Counted from the stretch's first letter, positions 43,024-53,096 are shown. The stretch: DNA of 64,000 nt from Acidobacteriota bacterium (GCA_022826195.1 JAJDVI010000091.1:1-64000); one strand, 5' to 3'. Notes: generated from the letters alone by a model not told the origin. Program-made: numbers and translations.

Positions 43024-45741
43024 CTAGCCGATCGGCGTCAACCGCATCGTGGCCGTGCGGCGTCCGCTCCCCGGCGCGAAGCGGACCCGGAAGCTGCCGC
43101 CACCCGTCTCGCCACGACGAGCCCGTCCGGGGCCGGCGTCGGCCTGGGCCGGAGCCGGCTCCACGCCAGCGTCCCCCTCCACGATCGCCGCCGCCACCGG
43201 GACACCGAGGAGATCCACCAGGTACTCGTGACCGGCGGAACCCTCCGTGACGAGCGTCCAGCCGTCCGCCTCCGAGCGCAGGTCGATGATCCGCAACCCC
43301 GTGCTGCGCTGGCCCGGCTCAAGATCGATCCGGGGCGGCGCCACCGCCAGTCCTCCCTTCCAGGTCACGGTGATCTCCGCGGGCCGGCCTCCGGTCACCC
43401 GGATTGCCCTGGACGGACGCGTCGTGCCCGGCGCGGGACCAGCCGCTTCCGCCCCTACCCAGTCGCCTCCGGTCATCGTCACGAGCACGTCCGCGGCACC
43501 CGCCGGGGCATCGGGGAGGAACTCGATGGCCGCCGGGGGGCCTTCGCTCGTGATCCGAATCAGGCGCTCCCCGCCCTCCGGGCCCGGACCGCCGCGGATC
43601 TCCACGTCGATCGTCGTCTCGCCCACCCGCAGGCCGCGCACCGCCGCCTCCCGCCAGTCGGCCGGCAACTGGGGCGCGAGGCGCGCGCTCCCGTTCGGAG
43701 CGTCGGGGTCCCAGCCGAACACGCCGCGCAGCAGGGGAGTCACCAGCATCGAACTGGCGAAGAACTGGTGCGGCACCGTCTGGTCGAGCGGCTGGTAGAA
43801 GGTGCCCGAGAAGAGCTCGCCATGACGGCCCAGGCTCCAGTCGTAGGTCATCTGTTTGACCGCATCCATCAGGTGAAAGCCCGCCCACGGACGCCGGTAG
43901 CGGTACTGGGCCCAGGACGCGTAGCCGGTCACGAACGGCCAGACGGTCCCCATGTTGTACTGGAGGGGGTCGTACAGGTCGCTCTCCGTCGACAGCATGT
44001 GCGCGCCCCAGTCGGACGACAGGCGGTCGCCCGCCATCCGGGTCAGCGTCCCGAGGGCGCGCTCTTCGTCGAGCAGGCCGAACGCGGCGGCCGTGGCCGG
44101 CCAGACCGTCAGGTTGTCGTTGGTGCTGCCGTCCGTGAGGATGCCGAAGGCGTGGTGACCCTCCTCGGCCCGCCAGTAGGCGCCATTGAGGGTCGCGCGG
44201 GCGACCGGGGCGATCCGCGCGGCCTGCTCGGCCACCACCGGGTCCCCCAGCCGCTCCGCCATCGCCAGCGCGCCCTCCAGCGCCGCGACCCAGACTCCGG
44301 CCAGGTAGATGTCCTGGTGGATCGCCGCCCCCAGCCCCCCCACCTCGACGGCCCCCAGGCCCCCGGCGGTGTTCTCGATGATGCCGTCACCGTCGGTTTC
44401 GGCGCTCAGGCACCACTCGAAGGCTCGCCGGTATGCCGGCCAGAGTTCCTCGAGCAACCCGTCATCGCCGCTCGCCCGCCAGTACTGGTGGAGCGCCAGC
44501 ATCCAGTAGGGAGTCGTGTCGGCGTGGTAGTAGGCGTAGGGATAGGCCTCGAACCAGTCGATGTGCGCCGCGCCCTGCGAGATCTCGTGGGTGATCTTGC
44601 CGTCGTCGCGCTGGTAGCGGGCCAGGAAGCGGAGTTCCTCGGCGACCAGCTCCCACTGGCCGAGGGCGTCCATGGCGAAGGTGTTCATCATCGCGTCGCC
44701 GCCGAAGAACCACCCGAATCCCGGGCGGGCGCCGCTGCCGGAGAGTCCCCAGCCCGCGACCAGGCCGCAACCCAGATCGGGGTTGCAGACGCGCTGCTCC
44801 TCGAGGTTGATCTTCGCCCACTCCAGCGCAAGGTCCAGGGAAGGGTCGGGGGTCTCGATGGACGCGGTGGCGGCCATTGCCGCGTCGGCCCAGGTCCGCG
44901 TGCCCCGGTAGAGCCGCTCGGCGTCCGCGATCAGGCGGGCGTAGTGGGCGAAGACCGTGTCGCGCGGCGCGCTTCCCGCGGCGATGGCGATGGGAATGAA
45001 CTCGCGCCGGGCCCGCTCCGGATCGACCGGGATGACCATCGTTCGGGGCGATTCGCCGAGCTGGTGCGCCGGGTGCTCCACCGAGTTCGTCGCCCAGGGC
45101 GAACCGACGACCGCGTTGTGCCGCTCCCGGCTCTCGGAGAGGACGAAGACGCGCCTCCCCCCGTCCCAGAAGGCGTACTGCCCCCCCAGCGACGCCGGCC
45201 ACATGAAGTCGAGGACGGGATGGAACTCGGCGACGATCTCGAGCGGGTCCGGGCTGTCCACCTCGAGCAGTACGAGGATGCCCGGGGTATCGGTCTCCCG
45301 GGGGGCGAGGATGTGCTGGCGCACCTGGAAGGCCGCGTGGCTGTAGGTGATCGTGGTCAGCTCCGGCCGCACCTGGACGGTGCGGGCGACCCGCTCGCCC
45401 GGAATGGGGGCGCCGTAGCGGGGTGTTGCGAAGGAGAGCCGGAACCGGCGTCCGACCTTGAGCGGATGGACCCACAGTTCGGCTTCGCCGGTCTCCACCC
45501 CCAGCCACGCCGCGCGCGGGCCGGTAACGCCGAGGTACTCGCCCGGCCGCACGGGGCCGGCGAGTTCGACGGGCGAAGTCGCGATGGGGAAGCGCGGGAC
45601 CGACAGCGCGGCCAGATCGCCCGACGGGGGATCGGGGACACGCTGGGGGTGGGCCGGCGCGGCGAAGAGTCCCGCGAGCGCGATCACCGCGAAGGCGGTC
45701 GCGGCGCGGCGCGCCCGCGGCTCGGTCTTCCGGATGCTCAT
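43024..45741 (-). CDS. Exported amylo-alpha-1,6-glucosidase-like (alpha/alpha)6 glycosidase
   Basis: A 905-aa secreted protein. The start at ATG 45741 gives a Sec signal (RRAATAFAVIALAGLFAAPA). An N-terminal beta domain (~40-290) precedes a helical barrel (~300-690) with PGFGWFFGGDAMMNTFAMD (substrate Asp), YQRDDGKITHEIS, YYHADTTPYWMLALHQYW, DGDGIIENTAGGL and VWPFVTGYASW. These match the glycogen-debranching/GH15-type C-terminal catalytic domain. A beta-sandwich follows. Its export, in an operon with two cytoplasmic relatives and an ABC importer, suggests it trims oligosaccharides in the periplasm before uptake. Confidence 0.85.
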   Translation of the reverse strand: MSIRKTEPRARRAATAFAVIALAGLFAAPAHPQRVPDPPSGDLAALSVPRFPIATSPVELAGPVRPGEYLGVTGPRAAWLGVETGEAELWVHPLKVGRRFRLSFATPRYGAPIPGERVARTVQVRPELTTITYSHAAFQVRQHILAPRETDTPGILVLLEVDSPDPLEIVAEFHPVLDFMWPASLGGQYAFWDGGRRVFVLSESRERHNAVVGSPWATNSVEHPAHQLGESPRTMVIPVDPERARREFIPIAIAAGSAPRDTVFAHYARLIADAERLYRGTRTWADAAMAATASIETPDPSLDLALEWAKINLEEQRVCNPDLGCGLVAGWGLSGSGARPGFGWFFGGDAMMNTFAMDALGQWELVAEELRFLARYQRDDGKITHEISQGAAHIDWFEAYPYAYYHADTTPYWMLALHQYWRASGDDGLLEELWPAYRRAFEWCLSAETDGDGIIENTAGGLGAVEVGGLGAAIHQDIYLAGVWVAALEGALAMAERLGDPVVAEQAARIAPVARATLNGAYWRAEEGHHAFGILTDGSTNDNLTVWPATAAAFGLLDEERALGTLTRMAGDRLSSDWGAHMLSTESDLYDPLQYNMGTVWPFVTGYASWAQYRYRRPWAGFHLMDAVKQMTYDWSLGRHGELFSGTFYQPLDQTVPHQFFASSMLVTPLLRGVFGWDPDAPNGSARLAPQLPADWREAAVRGLRVGETTIDVEIRGGPGPEGGERLIRITSEGPPAAIEFLPDAPAGAADVLVTMTGGDWVGAEAAGPAPGTTRPSRAIRVTGGRPAEITVTWKGGLAVAPPRIDLEPGQRSTGLRIIDLRSEADGWTLVTEGSAGHEYLVDLLGVPVAAAIVEGDAGVEPAPAQADAGPGRARRGETGGGSFRVRFAPGSGRRTATMRLTPIG

Positions 45742-45770
45742 CGCGCTCACGTCACTGTATCCACTGGTCG

Positions 45771-46604
45771 TCAGCGAATCCCCTCCAGCTGGATCCCCCG
45801 CACGAAGTACCGCTGGGTAAAGAGGAAGAGGAGCGCGATCGGGAGCGCCGCGACGACCCCCGCCACCATCTGGTACGGCCAGTTGATCTCGTACGTGGAA
45901 TGGAAAGCCGCGATCCCCACCTCCACCACCCGCATCTCCATGGAGCGGGTGACGAGCAGCGGCCACATGAAGTTCTTCCAGGCGTCGATGAAGGCGAAGA
46001 GCGCCAGGGTGGCCACCGCGGGCTTCGCGAGCGGCAGCGCGACGCTCCGGAAGATCCGCCAGTGGCCGGCGCCGTCGACCCGCGCGGCATCCTCCAGTTC
46101 GCGCGGCAGCGTGCGGAAGTACTGGCGCATCAGGAAGATGCCCCACACCGAGACCAGTTCGGTCGAGACCAGGCCCCGATAGCTGTCGATCCAGCCGAGG
46201 GCGTCGATCATGAGGAAGCGGGGGATGAGCACGATGACCGCGGGGACCATCATGGTCGCCAGGAAGACCATGAACAACGCGTCGCGCCCCGGAAAATCGC
46301 AGCGGGCGAAGGCGTAGCCGGCGGTGGTGGCGGTGAACACCTGACCGGCGACCACGACCGTGGCGAAGATCAGCGAGTTCAGGAAATAGCGTCCGAACGG
46401 CTGGGCGGTCAGCGCTTCGGGATAGTTCGACCAAAGGGGCGACTCCGGGAACAGCCGGCCGGAACCGAAGACCTCCAGCTGGCCCATGAGGCTGGTGGCC
46501 GCCATCCACAGGAAGGGCGCCGCCATGGCCAGGCAGGCGAAGGCGAGCAGGAGCGCGCGGGAGAACCCGACGGCTCTTCGGGCAGCCGTCCTCGCGTCAG
46601 GCAT
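45771..46604 (-). CDS. Carbohydrate ABC transporter permease (MalG-like)
   Basis: A 277-aa membrane subunit of a CUT1-family sugar importer with six predicted helices. It carries the EAA loop that docks the ATPase (EDAARVDGAGHWRIFRSVALPLAKPA). N-terminal MAAPFLWMAATSLM and C-terminal QRYFVRGIQLEGIR are typical of MalG/LacG proteins. The start overlaps the MalF-like gene's end by eight bases. The sugar is not known; linked glycosidases suggest an alpha-glucoside or related solute. Confidence 0.94.
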   Translation of the reverse strand: MPDARTAARRAVGFSRALLLAFACLAMAAPFLWMAATSLMGQLEVFGSGRLFPESPLWSNYPEALTAQPFGRYFLNSLIFATVVVAGQVFTATTAGYAFARCDFPGRDALFMVFLATMMVPAVIVLIPRFLMIDALGWIDSYRGLVSTELVSVWGIFLMRQYFRTLPRELEDAARVDGAGHWRIFRSVALPLAKPAVATLALFAFIDAWKNFMWPLLVTRSMEMRVVEVGIAAFHSTYEINWPYQMVAGVVAALPIALLFLFTQRYFVRGIQLEGIR

Positions 46605-48396
46605 GCGCGCTCCTTCTTTCGAGAAAGCGGAAGTGGAGCCAGGTGGCGGCGAAGACGACGCCGAAGAGGACCCAGCTCATCGCGGCGGCGTTGCCGAAAC
46701 GGAGGAACTCCCAGGCCTCCCGGTAGATGTGGTAGACGGCGACGTCCGTCGCGCCGAGCGGTCCGCCCTCGGTCATGACGTAGACGAGGCCGAAGACCTG
46801 GAACGAACCGATCACCGACGTGACCAGCACGAAAAAGAGCGTGTGGCGCAGTCCCGGCAGCGTGACGTGCCGGAAGCGCTGCCACGGGCCGGCGCCGTCC
46901 ACCCTCGCGGCGTCGTACCAAACGCGGGGGATGGCTGCCAGCCCGGCCTGAAAGACCACCATCTGGTATCCCACCACCATCCAGACGCCGATCACCATCA
47001 GGCTGACGAGTGCGACGTCCGGCGAGGAGAGCCACGCGACCGGTCCGAGCCCGATGGCGCCGAGCGCCCGGTTCGCGAGGCCGTAGCCGTCGTTGAGCAG
47101 CCACTTCCACACGACCGCGATCGCCACCACGCTCGTGATGCTGGGCAGGAACAGCGCGAGACGCGCCCAGCGGACGGCCCGCCGGGACTCCCGCGTGAGG
47201 AGCGCCAGCGAGAGCGCGACGGCCATCGCGAGCGGGACGTGCAGCGTGAAGACGGCGGTGTTGCCAACCGCCGACCACCAGGCGCCGTCGCTCAGGAGGG
47301 CGCGGTAGTTCTCGAGTCCGGCAAACGGGTGGGCAGGGTCGATCAGGCTCCAGTGGTGCAGGGAGATCCACAGCGAGAAGAGCAGGGGTCCGAAGGTGAA
47401 GACCACGAGCAAGGCTGCCGCCGGGGTGAGGAACGCCCAGGCCGCGAGGGTCCTTGAGAGGGCCCGGGGACGCGCGGCGAGGGGGAGGAGGAAGAGGACG
47501 AGCGAGACGAGAAGCGCAGACCCGAGTGCGGAGGCCATCAGCGCGACGGCCGGGGACGCCGTTTCCTCGTAGCCGAGGAAGACGAGGTGCAGGGTGTCGT
47601 CCGGGCTTCCCGCCCGAACCGGGCGGTCCGGGGGCAGCACGATGCTGCCGCCGTGGTAGGCGGCGCCGCCGGCCGCCACGGTGTAGCGCGGGGCGGTCCG
47701 GAGGCGTGCGTCGGCGGCGATCGCCTCGCCGACCTCCCGGGGCATCGTCCAGATCCGGTCCGGCTCGTCCAGCGCCGCGCCGCTCGCCCAGGGAAGGCCG
47801 GCCACGCGGGCGGCCGCTTCGGAATCCGCACCGGACGCCCCGGCGATCTCGGCCGCGCGCAGGCCTCCGGTGAGGCGGGAGGCGCTGATGGCTTCCAGTT
47901 CCCCGCGCGCCCATTGCTGCGCGGCGACCGCGACGAGTGCGAACACCACGGCACAGAAGAGCGCGGGCGCCGCGGGAAAACGGGGCCGAGGCGGAGCAAG
48001 GCGCTGTGCCCCCGCCCACGCCGCCATGCCCAGCGCCCCGAGCAGGGCGAAAAGGGAGGCGGCCCACGGCCAGCTGCGGCCCTCGCCCCGCGGCTCGACC
48101 GCGATCCACGCGGCCGGCTCGAGCGCACCGGCCCGGTAGGCATGGACCCCCGGCCCGAACCCGCCTGCTTCCGGCGCCACGATCCGCGCGCGACCGTCGA
48201 GGAGCGCCACCACGTCCGCCTCCGCAACCCCCGGTAGCTCGTACAGGGCGGCTGCCGCCCGGGCCTCCTCGCGGTTGCGGTGCTCCCGGGCCCCGGATGG
48301 CGCGTCCGCGGCCACCGCGAGGATCAGGGCGGTGGCCGCGGCGACCGCCCCGGCGGCCACCAGGGGGATCATGCCGGCCGCGCCCGCCCTTCTCAC
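46597..48396 (-). CDS. MalF-like permease with a large N-terminal extension
   Basis: A 599-aa permease, about twice the usual length. The C-terminal ~300 residues are a standard CUT1 permease with helices and an EAA loop (YDAARVDGAGPWQRFRHVTLPGLRHT). The N-terminal ~290 residues are extra. They contain one helix at the start (MIPLVAAGAVAAATALILAV), a ~75-residue soluble part, two helices (~110-165: WPWAASLFALLGALGMAAWAG, LFCAVVFALVAVAA), a second ~115-residue soluble region (ELEAISASRLTGG...VLPPDRPVR) and a helix. The soluble parts would be periplasmic and could sense the substrate or contact the binding protein. The start overlaps the binding-protein stop by four bases. Confidence 0.88.
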   Translation of the reverse strand: MRRAGAAGMIPLVAAGAVAAATALILAVAADAPSGAREHRNREEARAAAALYELPGVAEADVVALLDGRARIVAPEAGGFGPGVHAYRAGALEPAAWIAVEPRGEGRSWPWAASLFALLGALGMAAWAGAQRLAPPRPRFPAAPALFCAVVFALVAVAAQQWARGELEAISASRLTGGLRAAEIAGASGADSEAAARVAGLPWASGAALDEPDRIWTMPREVGEAIAADARLRTAPRYTVAAGGAAYHGGSIVLPPDRPVRAGSPDDTLHLVFLGYEETASPAVALMASALGSALLVSLVLFLLPLAARPRALSRTLAAWAFLTPAAALLVVFTFGPLLFSLWISLHHWSLIDPAHPFAGLENYRALLSDGAWWSAVGNTAVFTLHVPLAMAVALSLALLTRESRRAVRWARLALFLPSITSVVAIAVVWKWLLNDGYGLANRALGAIGLGPVAWLSSPDVALVSLMVIGVWMVVGYQMVVFQAGLAAIPRVWYDAARVDGAGPWQRFRHVTLPGLRHTLFFVLVTSVIGSFQVFGLVYVMTEGGPLGATDVAVYHIYREAWEFLRFGNAAAMSWVLFGVVFAATWLHFRFLERRSAHA

Positions 48397-49697
48397 CGCG
48401 CCAGAACCTCGTCCACCCGGCGCGCCACCTCCGCCGCACTGAGTTCGAGCGGTTCCCCTCGCAGCAGCCGCCGATCCATGATCTCCAGCGCCAGCCGCTC
48501 GACCCGCGAGAAGTCGCGCACGGTCGCGCCCCAGGTCACGCGGGCCCGCTCCGCCAGCGCGATGAACGCGTCCTCCACGCCCGTGGGATCGGCGGCGGCG
48601 ATCTCCGCGGCGACGTCAACCCGCGTCGGGATCGCCAGACCCGAGCGCGCCCGGATCCGCTGCGCTTCGGGCGAGGCGAGGAAGCCGGCCAGGTCGATTG
48701 CCTGACGGAGGTTCGCCGCATTCGGGGGCACCGCCCACCCGGACGCGTAGAGGACGCTCGTCGCAGCCGGCTGCGACGGATGGTGCGGAATCGGCAGGAT
48801 CGCCAGGTCCAGCGCGCCGGCGCGCACCAGGTCGTGGAAGAGGGGGAGCGTCCAGTGCCCGGACAGCAGGAACGCCTGTCCGCCCGAAGCGAACCGGGCT
48901 TCCCGCGCCGGGTCCGCCTGCTGGATGAACTGGGCGCCCGGCGTCAGTTTCTCCTCGGCCAGTTCGGTGAGGAAGGCGTAGGCGGAGAGCGCCGCCGGGC
49001 CGTCCAGGTAGCCCGTGGCGCGGTCCCCGCCGGGCGCGAGGATGTCTCCGCCAGCCGACCAGACGAACGGCACCCATTGGAAGAGATTGCGGGGGAAATC
49101 GAAGCCGTAGACGTCCGGCCTGCCGTCGCCGTCCCGGTCGGTGGTCACGGAACGGGCCGCGCGGCGAAAGTCCTCCCAGGTCCAGCCGCTCGCCCAGGCG
49201 CCGGTTTGCCCGACCAGGGTCCGGTCGATCCCCGCGCCCGCCAGCACCGCGCGGTTCGCGTAGATCACCATCGGAGTGAAGTCCTTGGGCAGCGCGAACA
49301 GGGCCCGCCCGCGCCGGTACGCCTCGAGGACCTGCGGGAAGACCCGGTCGGCCCGAAAGTCCAGCGCCTCCTGGTAGGGCGTCAGGTCCACCGCCAGTCC
49401 CCGGTCCACGAACGTGGGGATGTCGGGCGAGTCGAGGAGGTACACGTCGGGGGGGTGGCCCGCCGCGATGGAGGTGAGGAGACGCTCCTCGTATCCGTTC
49501 GGCGCGGACTCGAGAAGGACGCGCGTCCCCGGGCGCAACGCCTCGTAGCGATCGGCGACCTGCTGCTCGATCTCGAGTTCGAAACCGCCGGCCCAAAGGG
49601 CGACCCGAAGGGTGGTGACGCCGGGCGAGACGCCGGAACCCGCGGGGAAACAGGCGACGGCGGCGAGGGACAGGGCGGCCGGGATGAGGACCCTCAT
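48393..49697 (-). CDS. ABC transporter sugar-binding lipoprotein
   Basis: A 434-aa periplasmic binding protein of the CUT1 sugar importer. ATG 49697 starts a lipoprotein signal (MRVLIPAALSLAAVACFP, lipobox AVAC). The mature protein has the cluster 1 binding-protein fold: TLRVALWAGGFELEIEQQVADRYE, PDVYLLDSPDIPTFV, FALPKDFTPMVIYANR, WTWEDFRRAARSVT and GGQAFLLSGHWTLP. The start overlaps the ATPase stop by four bases. It fixes the system's specificity, but the sugar cannot be read from sequence. Confidence 0.93.
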   Translation of the reverse strand: MRVLIPAALSLAAVACFPAGSGVSPGVTTLRVALWAGGFELEIEQQVADRYEALRPGTRVLLESAPNGYEERLLTSIAAGHPPDVYLLDSPDIPTFVDRGLAVDLTPYQEALDFRADRVFPQVLEAYRRGRALFALPKDFTPMVIYANRAVLAGAGIDRTLVGQTGAWASGWTWEDFRRAARSVTTDRDGDGRPDVYGFDFPRNLFQWVPFVWSAGGDILAPGGDRATGYLDGPAALSAYAFLTELAEEKLTPGAQFIQQADPAREARFASGGQAFLLSGHWTLPLFHDLVRAGALDLAILPIPHHPSQPAATSVLYASGWAVPPNAANLRQAIDLAGFLASPEAQRIRARSGLAIPTRVDVAAEIAAADPTGVEDAFIALAERARVTWGATVRDFSRVERLALEIMDRRLLRGEPLELSAAEVARRVDEVLAR

Positions 49698-50806
49698 GGA
49701 CGCGAACCCCGAACCGGCCGGGACGCCGCCCCGATCCGGCCGCCGTCGGCGCCGAAAAGATGCGTCCGCTCCCACGCAACCGAGACCGCCACCCGGTCGC
49801 CGGCGGTGACGTGTAGCGCGGACGGCGCCCGCGCCACCCAGGCGGCATCGCCCGGTCCGTCGAGGTGGATCCGCTGTTCGCTGCCGAGCGACTCGACGCG
49901 CAGCGCGGTTGCGGTGAAGTCGGGGTTCGAGCCGGGGTCAGGCGGGGCGACGACGGCGAGCGCGAGGTCCTCGGGCCGGACCCCCAACGTGGCTTCGCGG
50001 TGGGGCGAGGCTCCCGGGAAGACGAACGGGCCGCCCGCGAGGCGCCCTTCCCGGTCGCGGACCACGGGAAGCCGGTTCATGGGCGGCGATCCCACGAAGC
50101 CCGCCACGAAGAGGTTGGCGGGTCTTCGGTAAACCTCGTGGGGCGTCCCCACCTGCTGCACCCGGCCGTGGTCCATCACCGCAACCCGCTGGCCGAGCGA
50201 GAGCGCCTCGACCTGGTCGTGGGTGACGAAGATCATGGTCGTGCCGAGGCGGCGGTGGAGCGCCGCGATCTCGTCGCGGGTCTGGAGCCGCAGCGCGGCG
50301 TCCAGGTTCGACAGCGGCTCGTCGAAGAGAAAGACGCCGGGATCGCGCACCATCGCCCGTCCCAGCGCCACCCGCTGCTGCTGTCCTCCCGAGAGTTGGC
50401 CGGGACGCCGCGACAGGAGCCCCCGGAGCCCCAGCACGCCGGCAACCTCGTTCACGCGCGCCTCGGTCGCGGCCGTATCCGCGCCCCGCACCCGGAGGCC
50501 GAAGCCCAGGTTCCCGGCGACGGTCATGTGCGGGTAGAGGGCGTAGCTCTGAAAGACCATCGCCACGTCGCGGCCGCCCGGCGCGACGTCATCCACGCAC
50601 CGGTCCCCGATCCACACCTCCCCGGCGTCCCGCTCCTCGAGACCGGCGATGAGGCGCAGCAGCGTGCTCTTGCCGCACCCCGAAGGACCCACCAGCACCA
50701 TCAGCTCGCCGGGGCGGATCTCGAGATCGACGTCCGCCACGGCCGTGACGTCCCCGAAACGCTTCCGGATGCCCTTCAGCACCACTGCCCGCGGCTCGCG
50801 CGTCAT
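49694..50806 (-). CDS. ABC transporter ATP-binding protein (MalK/UgpC-like)
   Basis: A 370-aa motor subunit. It has Walker A GPSGCGKST, Q loop FQSYALYPHMTV, signature LSGGQQQR, Walker B VFLFDEPLSNLD and the H loop THDQ. A C-terminal MalK-type OB regulatory region (~235-370) includes VGSPPMNRLP and LGVRPEDLAL. All core residues are present. The operon thus has its own ATPase, in contrast to many sugar operons that share one. The start overlaps the glycosidase stop by four bases. Confidence 0.95.
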   Translation of the reverse strand: MTREPRAVVLKGIRKRFGDVTAVADVDLEIRPGELMVLVGPSGCGKSTLLRLIAGLEERDAGEVWIGDRCVDDVAPGGRDVAMVFQSYALYPHMTVAGNLGFGLRVRGADTAATEARVNEVAGVLGLRGLLSRRPGQLSGGQQQRVALGRAMVRDPGVFLFDEPLSNLDAALRLQTRDEIAALHRRLGTTMIFVTHDQVEALSLGQRVAVMDHGRVQQVGTPHEVYRRPANLFVAGFVGSPPMNRLPVVRDREGRLAGGPFVFPGASPHREATLGVRPEDLALAVVAPPDPGSNPDFTATALRVESLGSEQRIHLDGPGDAAWVARAPSALHVTAGDRVAVSVAWERTHLFGADGGRIGAASRPVRGSRP

Positions 50807-53013
50807 GGCCGCCGGCCCTCCCCCCGCCGGTTCAACGTCTCCCACTCCACCCGGAGCGTCCGTCCCCGGGGCCCCTCGTGCCGGGTTCCATCCACGGCCA
50901 GCGAGATCCGGCCGTCGTCGAGGTCGACGGTGACGCGGCGCCCGCGGGCGCTCACCGGCCCCAGCCGCACCGGAGACAGCTCGTGCGGCAGCGGCCGCAC
51001 CTCGACGGCTTCCTCGTCGAAGTGGAGCCCGGCGATCCCCCGGGCGAGCAGGTCCAGCACCCACGAGTGCTGGTAGTCGTCGATGCCGCGGAAGTGGCAG
51101 GCCCGGCCGGTATAGGGGTGGTAGTGCTCGAAGGCGTTGGGGCGGCGCGGGTCGCCGTCTTCGAACATCAGGCGCACGAAGCGGAGGAGCCGGTCGGCGG
51201 CCAGCTCGCCGGCGCGCCCGTTCCCCCGCCGCCAGCAGCGCAGCAGTCCTTCGATCACGTGGCTGGTCGTCATCGGCCACACCCGGCCGTTCCACGGGCA
51301 GTTGCGCCGCTTGCCCCGCCAGATCCCCTCGGCGGAGAAACGGGGGTCGTCCACGCTGGAGGACGGCACCGGAAAGGGGGTGCCGAAGGTCCGCGGGTTC
51401 TCGAGGTGGTCCATCAGGGCGTCGAGGCGGGAGCCGTCCACCAGGCCGGCCAGCATCGGGTAGAAACCCACGGCGGCCTTGACGCCGGTACGCTCGAAGG
51501 TGCGTCCGTCCACGTCGGTGAAGAAGCGCGCCTCGGGGCACCACATGCGCTCCGTGATCGCGGCCCCGCAACGTAGCTGGAGCGCCCGCCAGTCGGAGGC
51601 GTCCCCCGGCCGCCCGACTCGCCCGGCGAGCCTCGCGAGCGCGCGGAAGAGCTGGTGCGCATAGACCGTCACGTCGATGCCCTTGAGGCAGAGGCGCGGC
51701 CCCCAGCCGCGCACGTCCGCCTCCGGGTCCACCGCCAGGTACCGCGACATGTACTCCTGCCCGGTCTCGAAGTGGTTCACGACGGTGAACATGCCCGAGC
51801 CCTCGGGATCGCGCGAACGGTCCAGCCAGCGGGCGTAGCGGGACAGCCCGTCGTAGCAGCGCGCCAGGGCCGCGGGGTCGGGGTGCATCGCGTCCACCGC
51901 GAGCAGGGCGTCGCCCCAGTTCGCGTGGTAGAAGTCGGTGCGTTCGAGGTGGTTCGGGTAGAGCCGTCCGTGAAGCGAGCCGTCCTCCTTCTGGTTGTCG
52001 AGGAAGTTGAGGAGCGATCCCCACGCCTCGCGGCCGCCGGCGCGCCAGCGCATCTCCATCATGTGGCACTGGGCGCTGTAGGTGATCGGGACGTGGAAGT
52101 ACTCGATTCCCTCCGCGATGCAGGGCTGGCGCACGTTGCCCGAGCGGCCCTCGATGCGGTTGAGGCCCAGGCCGTAGATGCGGTAGTCGAAGGTGCGATC
52201 GAGATGGGCGTCGCCGCAGGTGAAAGCGGGGAAGCCGGCGAAGAAGGACTCCCAGGAGAGGTGATCGGCCTCGACGCGGCTCCCTTGCCAGGGTGGTTCG
52301 GACAGCCGTGGGTCGAGACGCATGCGGAGCGAGAGGGGCGCCTGGCCGGACGCGGGAACCGGGAACGCCACCGCCACCCAGAGCCAGCCGCTCCGAGCGT
52401 TGGCCGGCTCGAGGATGCCGCCCGCGTCGTCGACGTCCCCGGTCTCCCCTTCCGCGAACGGAGACGCGGTCCAATCGGGCCGCGCACCGCCCTCGGAGAA
52501 AAGAACCCGGCGCCACATGGGGGTGCCGGACCCGCCGATCTCGATCCCCACCGACAGCTTCTGTCCGGCCCGGTCGGCGAGGCGCCGCACCCAGCGCAGG
52601 CCTCCGGAGGACGGCTCCAGCTCGCACACCGAGACTGCCGGCTGGGCCGTGAACGCGACCAGGAACCCCGCGGCCGCTCCGGGCGGGAGCGCCCAGGCGC
52701 TCTCGAGGACGCCGCCGGGGAGGACCTGCCGGGTCTCGACCGCCGGCTCGCCCTGCCCGGTCCGCCACTCGGCGACGAGCATGTCCGGTCGCCAGCGGAG
52801 TCCGTCAGGCCCCGCCGACAGCGGAATCTCCGCGCCCGAACCGTCCAGCAGGGCCACCGAAAAACAGGGTCCCGTCTCGTACTGCAGCAGATGGGCCCCG
52901 TCCCAGAATCCGGGCCGGTGCAGCCAGCGGGGGAACGGCGGGGCCCAGAGCAGACCGTCGAGTCCCCCCAGGTACCACTTGTCGGGCCGGGCGAGGGCTT
53001 CGATGCGGTCCAC
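50803..53013 (-). CDS. MGH1-like cytoplasmic glycoside hydrolase
   Basis: A 736-aa protein without a signal. The N-terminal ~260 residues are beta-rich (LLQYETGPCFSVALL, WRPDMLVAEWRTG). The (alpha/alpha)6 part carries IAEGIEYFHVPITYSAQCHMMEMRW, YHANWGDALLAVDA, VNHFETGQEYMSRYL (Glu and Gln-Glu candidates), GRVWPMTTSHVIEGLL and HYHPYTGRACHFRGIDDYQHSW. The family (MGH1-like, near GH63/GH37) includes mannosylglycerate and trehalose hydrolases. It is the first gene of the sugar operon and overlaps the ATPase start. A repeat fragment in the 83-bp gap upstream separates it from the SDR gene. Confidence 0.8.
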   Translation of the reverse strand: MDRIEALARPDKWYLGGLDGLLWAPPFPRWLHRPGFWDGAHLLQYETGPCFSVALLDGSGAEIPLSAGPDGLRWRPDMLVAEWRTGQGEPAVETRQVLPGGVLESAWALPPGAAAGFLVAFTAQPAVSVCELEPSSGGLRWVRRLADRAGQKLSVGIEIGGSGTPMWRRVLFSEGGARPDWTASPFAEGETGDVDDAGGILEPANARSGWLWVAVAFPVPASGQAPLSLRMRLDPRLSEPPWQGSRVEADHLSWESFFAGFPAFTCGDAHLDRTFDYRIYGLGLNRIEGRSGNVRQPCIAEGIEYFHVPITYSAQCHMMEMRWRAGGREAWGSLLNFLDNQKEDGSLHGRLYPNHLERTDFYHANWGDALLAVDAMHPDPAALARCYDGLSRYARWLDRSRDPEGSGMFTVVNHFETGQEYMSRYLAVDPEADVRGWGPRLCLKGIDVTVYAHQLFRALARLAGRVGRPGDASDWRALQLRCGAAITERMWCPEARFFTDVDGRTFERTGVKAAVGFYPMLAGLVDGSRLDALMDHLENPRTFGTPFPVPSSSVDDPRFSAEGIWRGKRRNCPWNGRVWPMTTSHVIEGLLRCWRRGNGRAGELAADRLLRFVRLMFEDGDPRRPNAFEHYHPYTGRACHFRGIDDYQHSWVLDLLARGIAGLHFDEEAVEVRPLPHELSPVRLGPVSARGRRVTVDLDDGRISLAVDGTRHEGPRGRTLRVEWETLNRRGEGRRP

Positions 53014-53096
53014 GCTGGTCAGGGGATCGCCATGATACGGCGGCCCACCAACAGCCCTGATGGCGCCGGCTTGGAACGCCGGGGACGCCGCCCGGA

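Noticed and set aside
43228..46182. A 984-codon plus-strand open frame
   Set aside because: Antisense mirror of the exported glycosidase and permease genes, without recognisable motifs or ribosome site.
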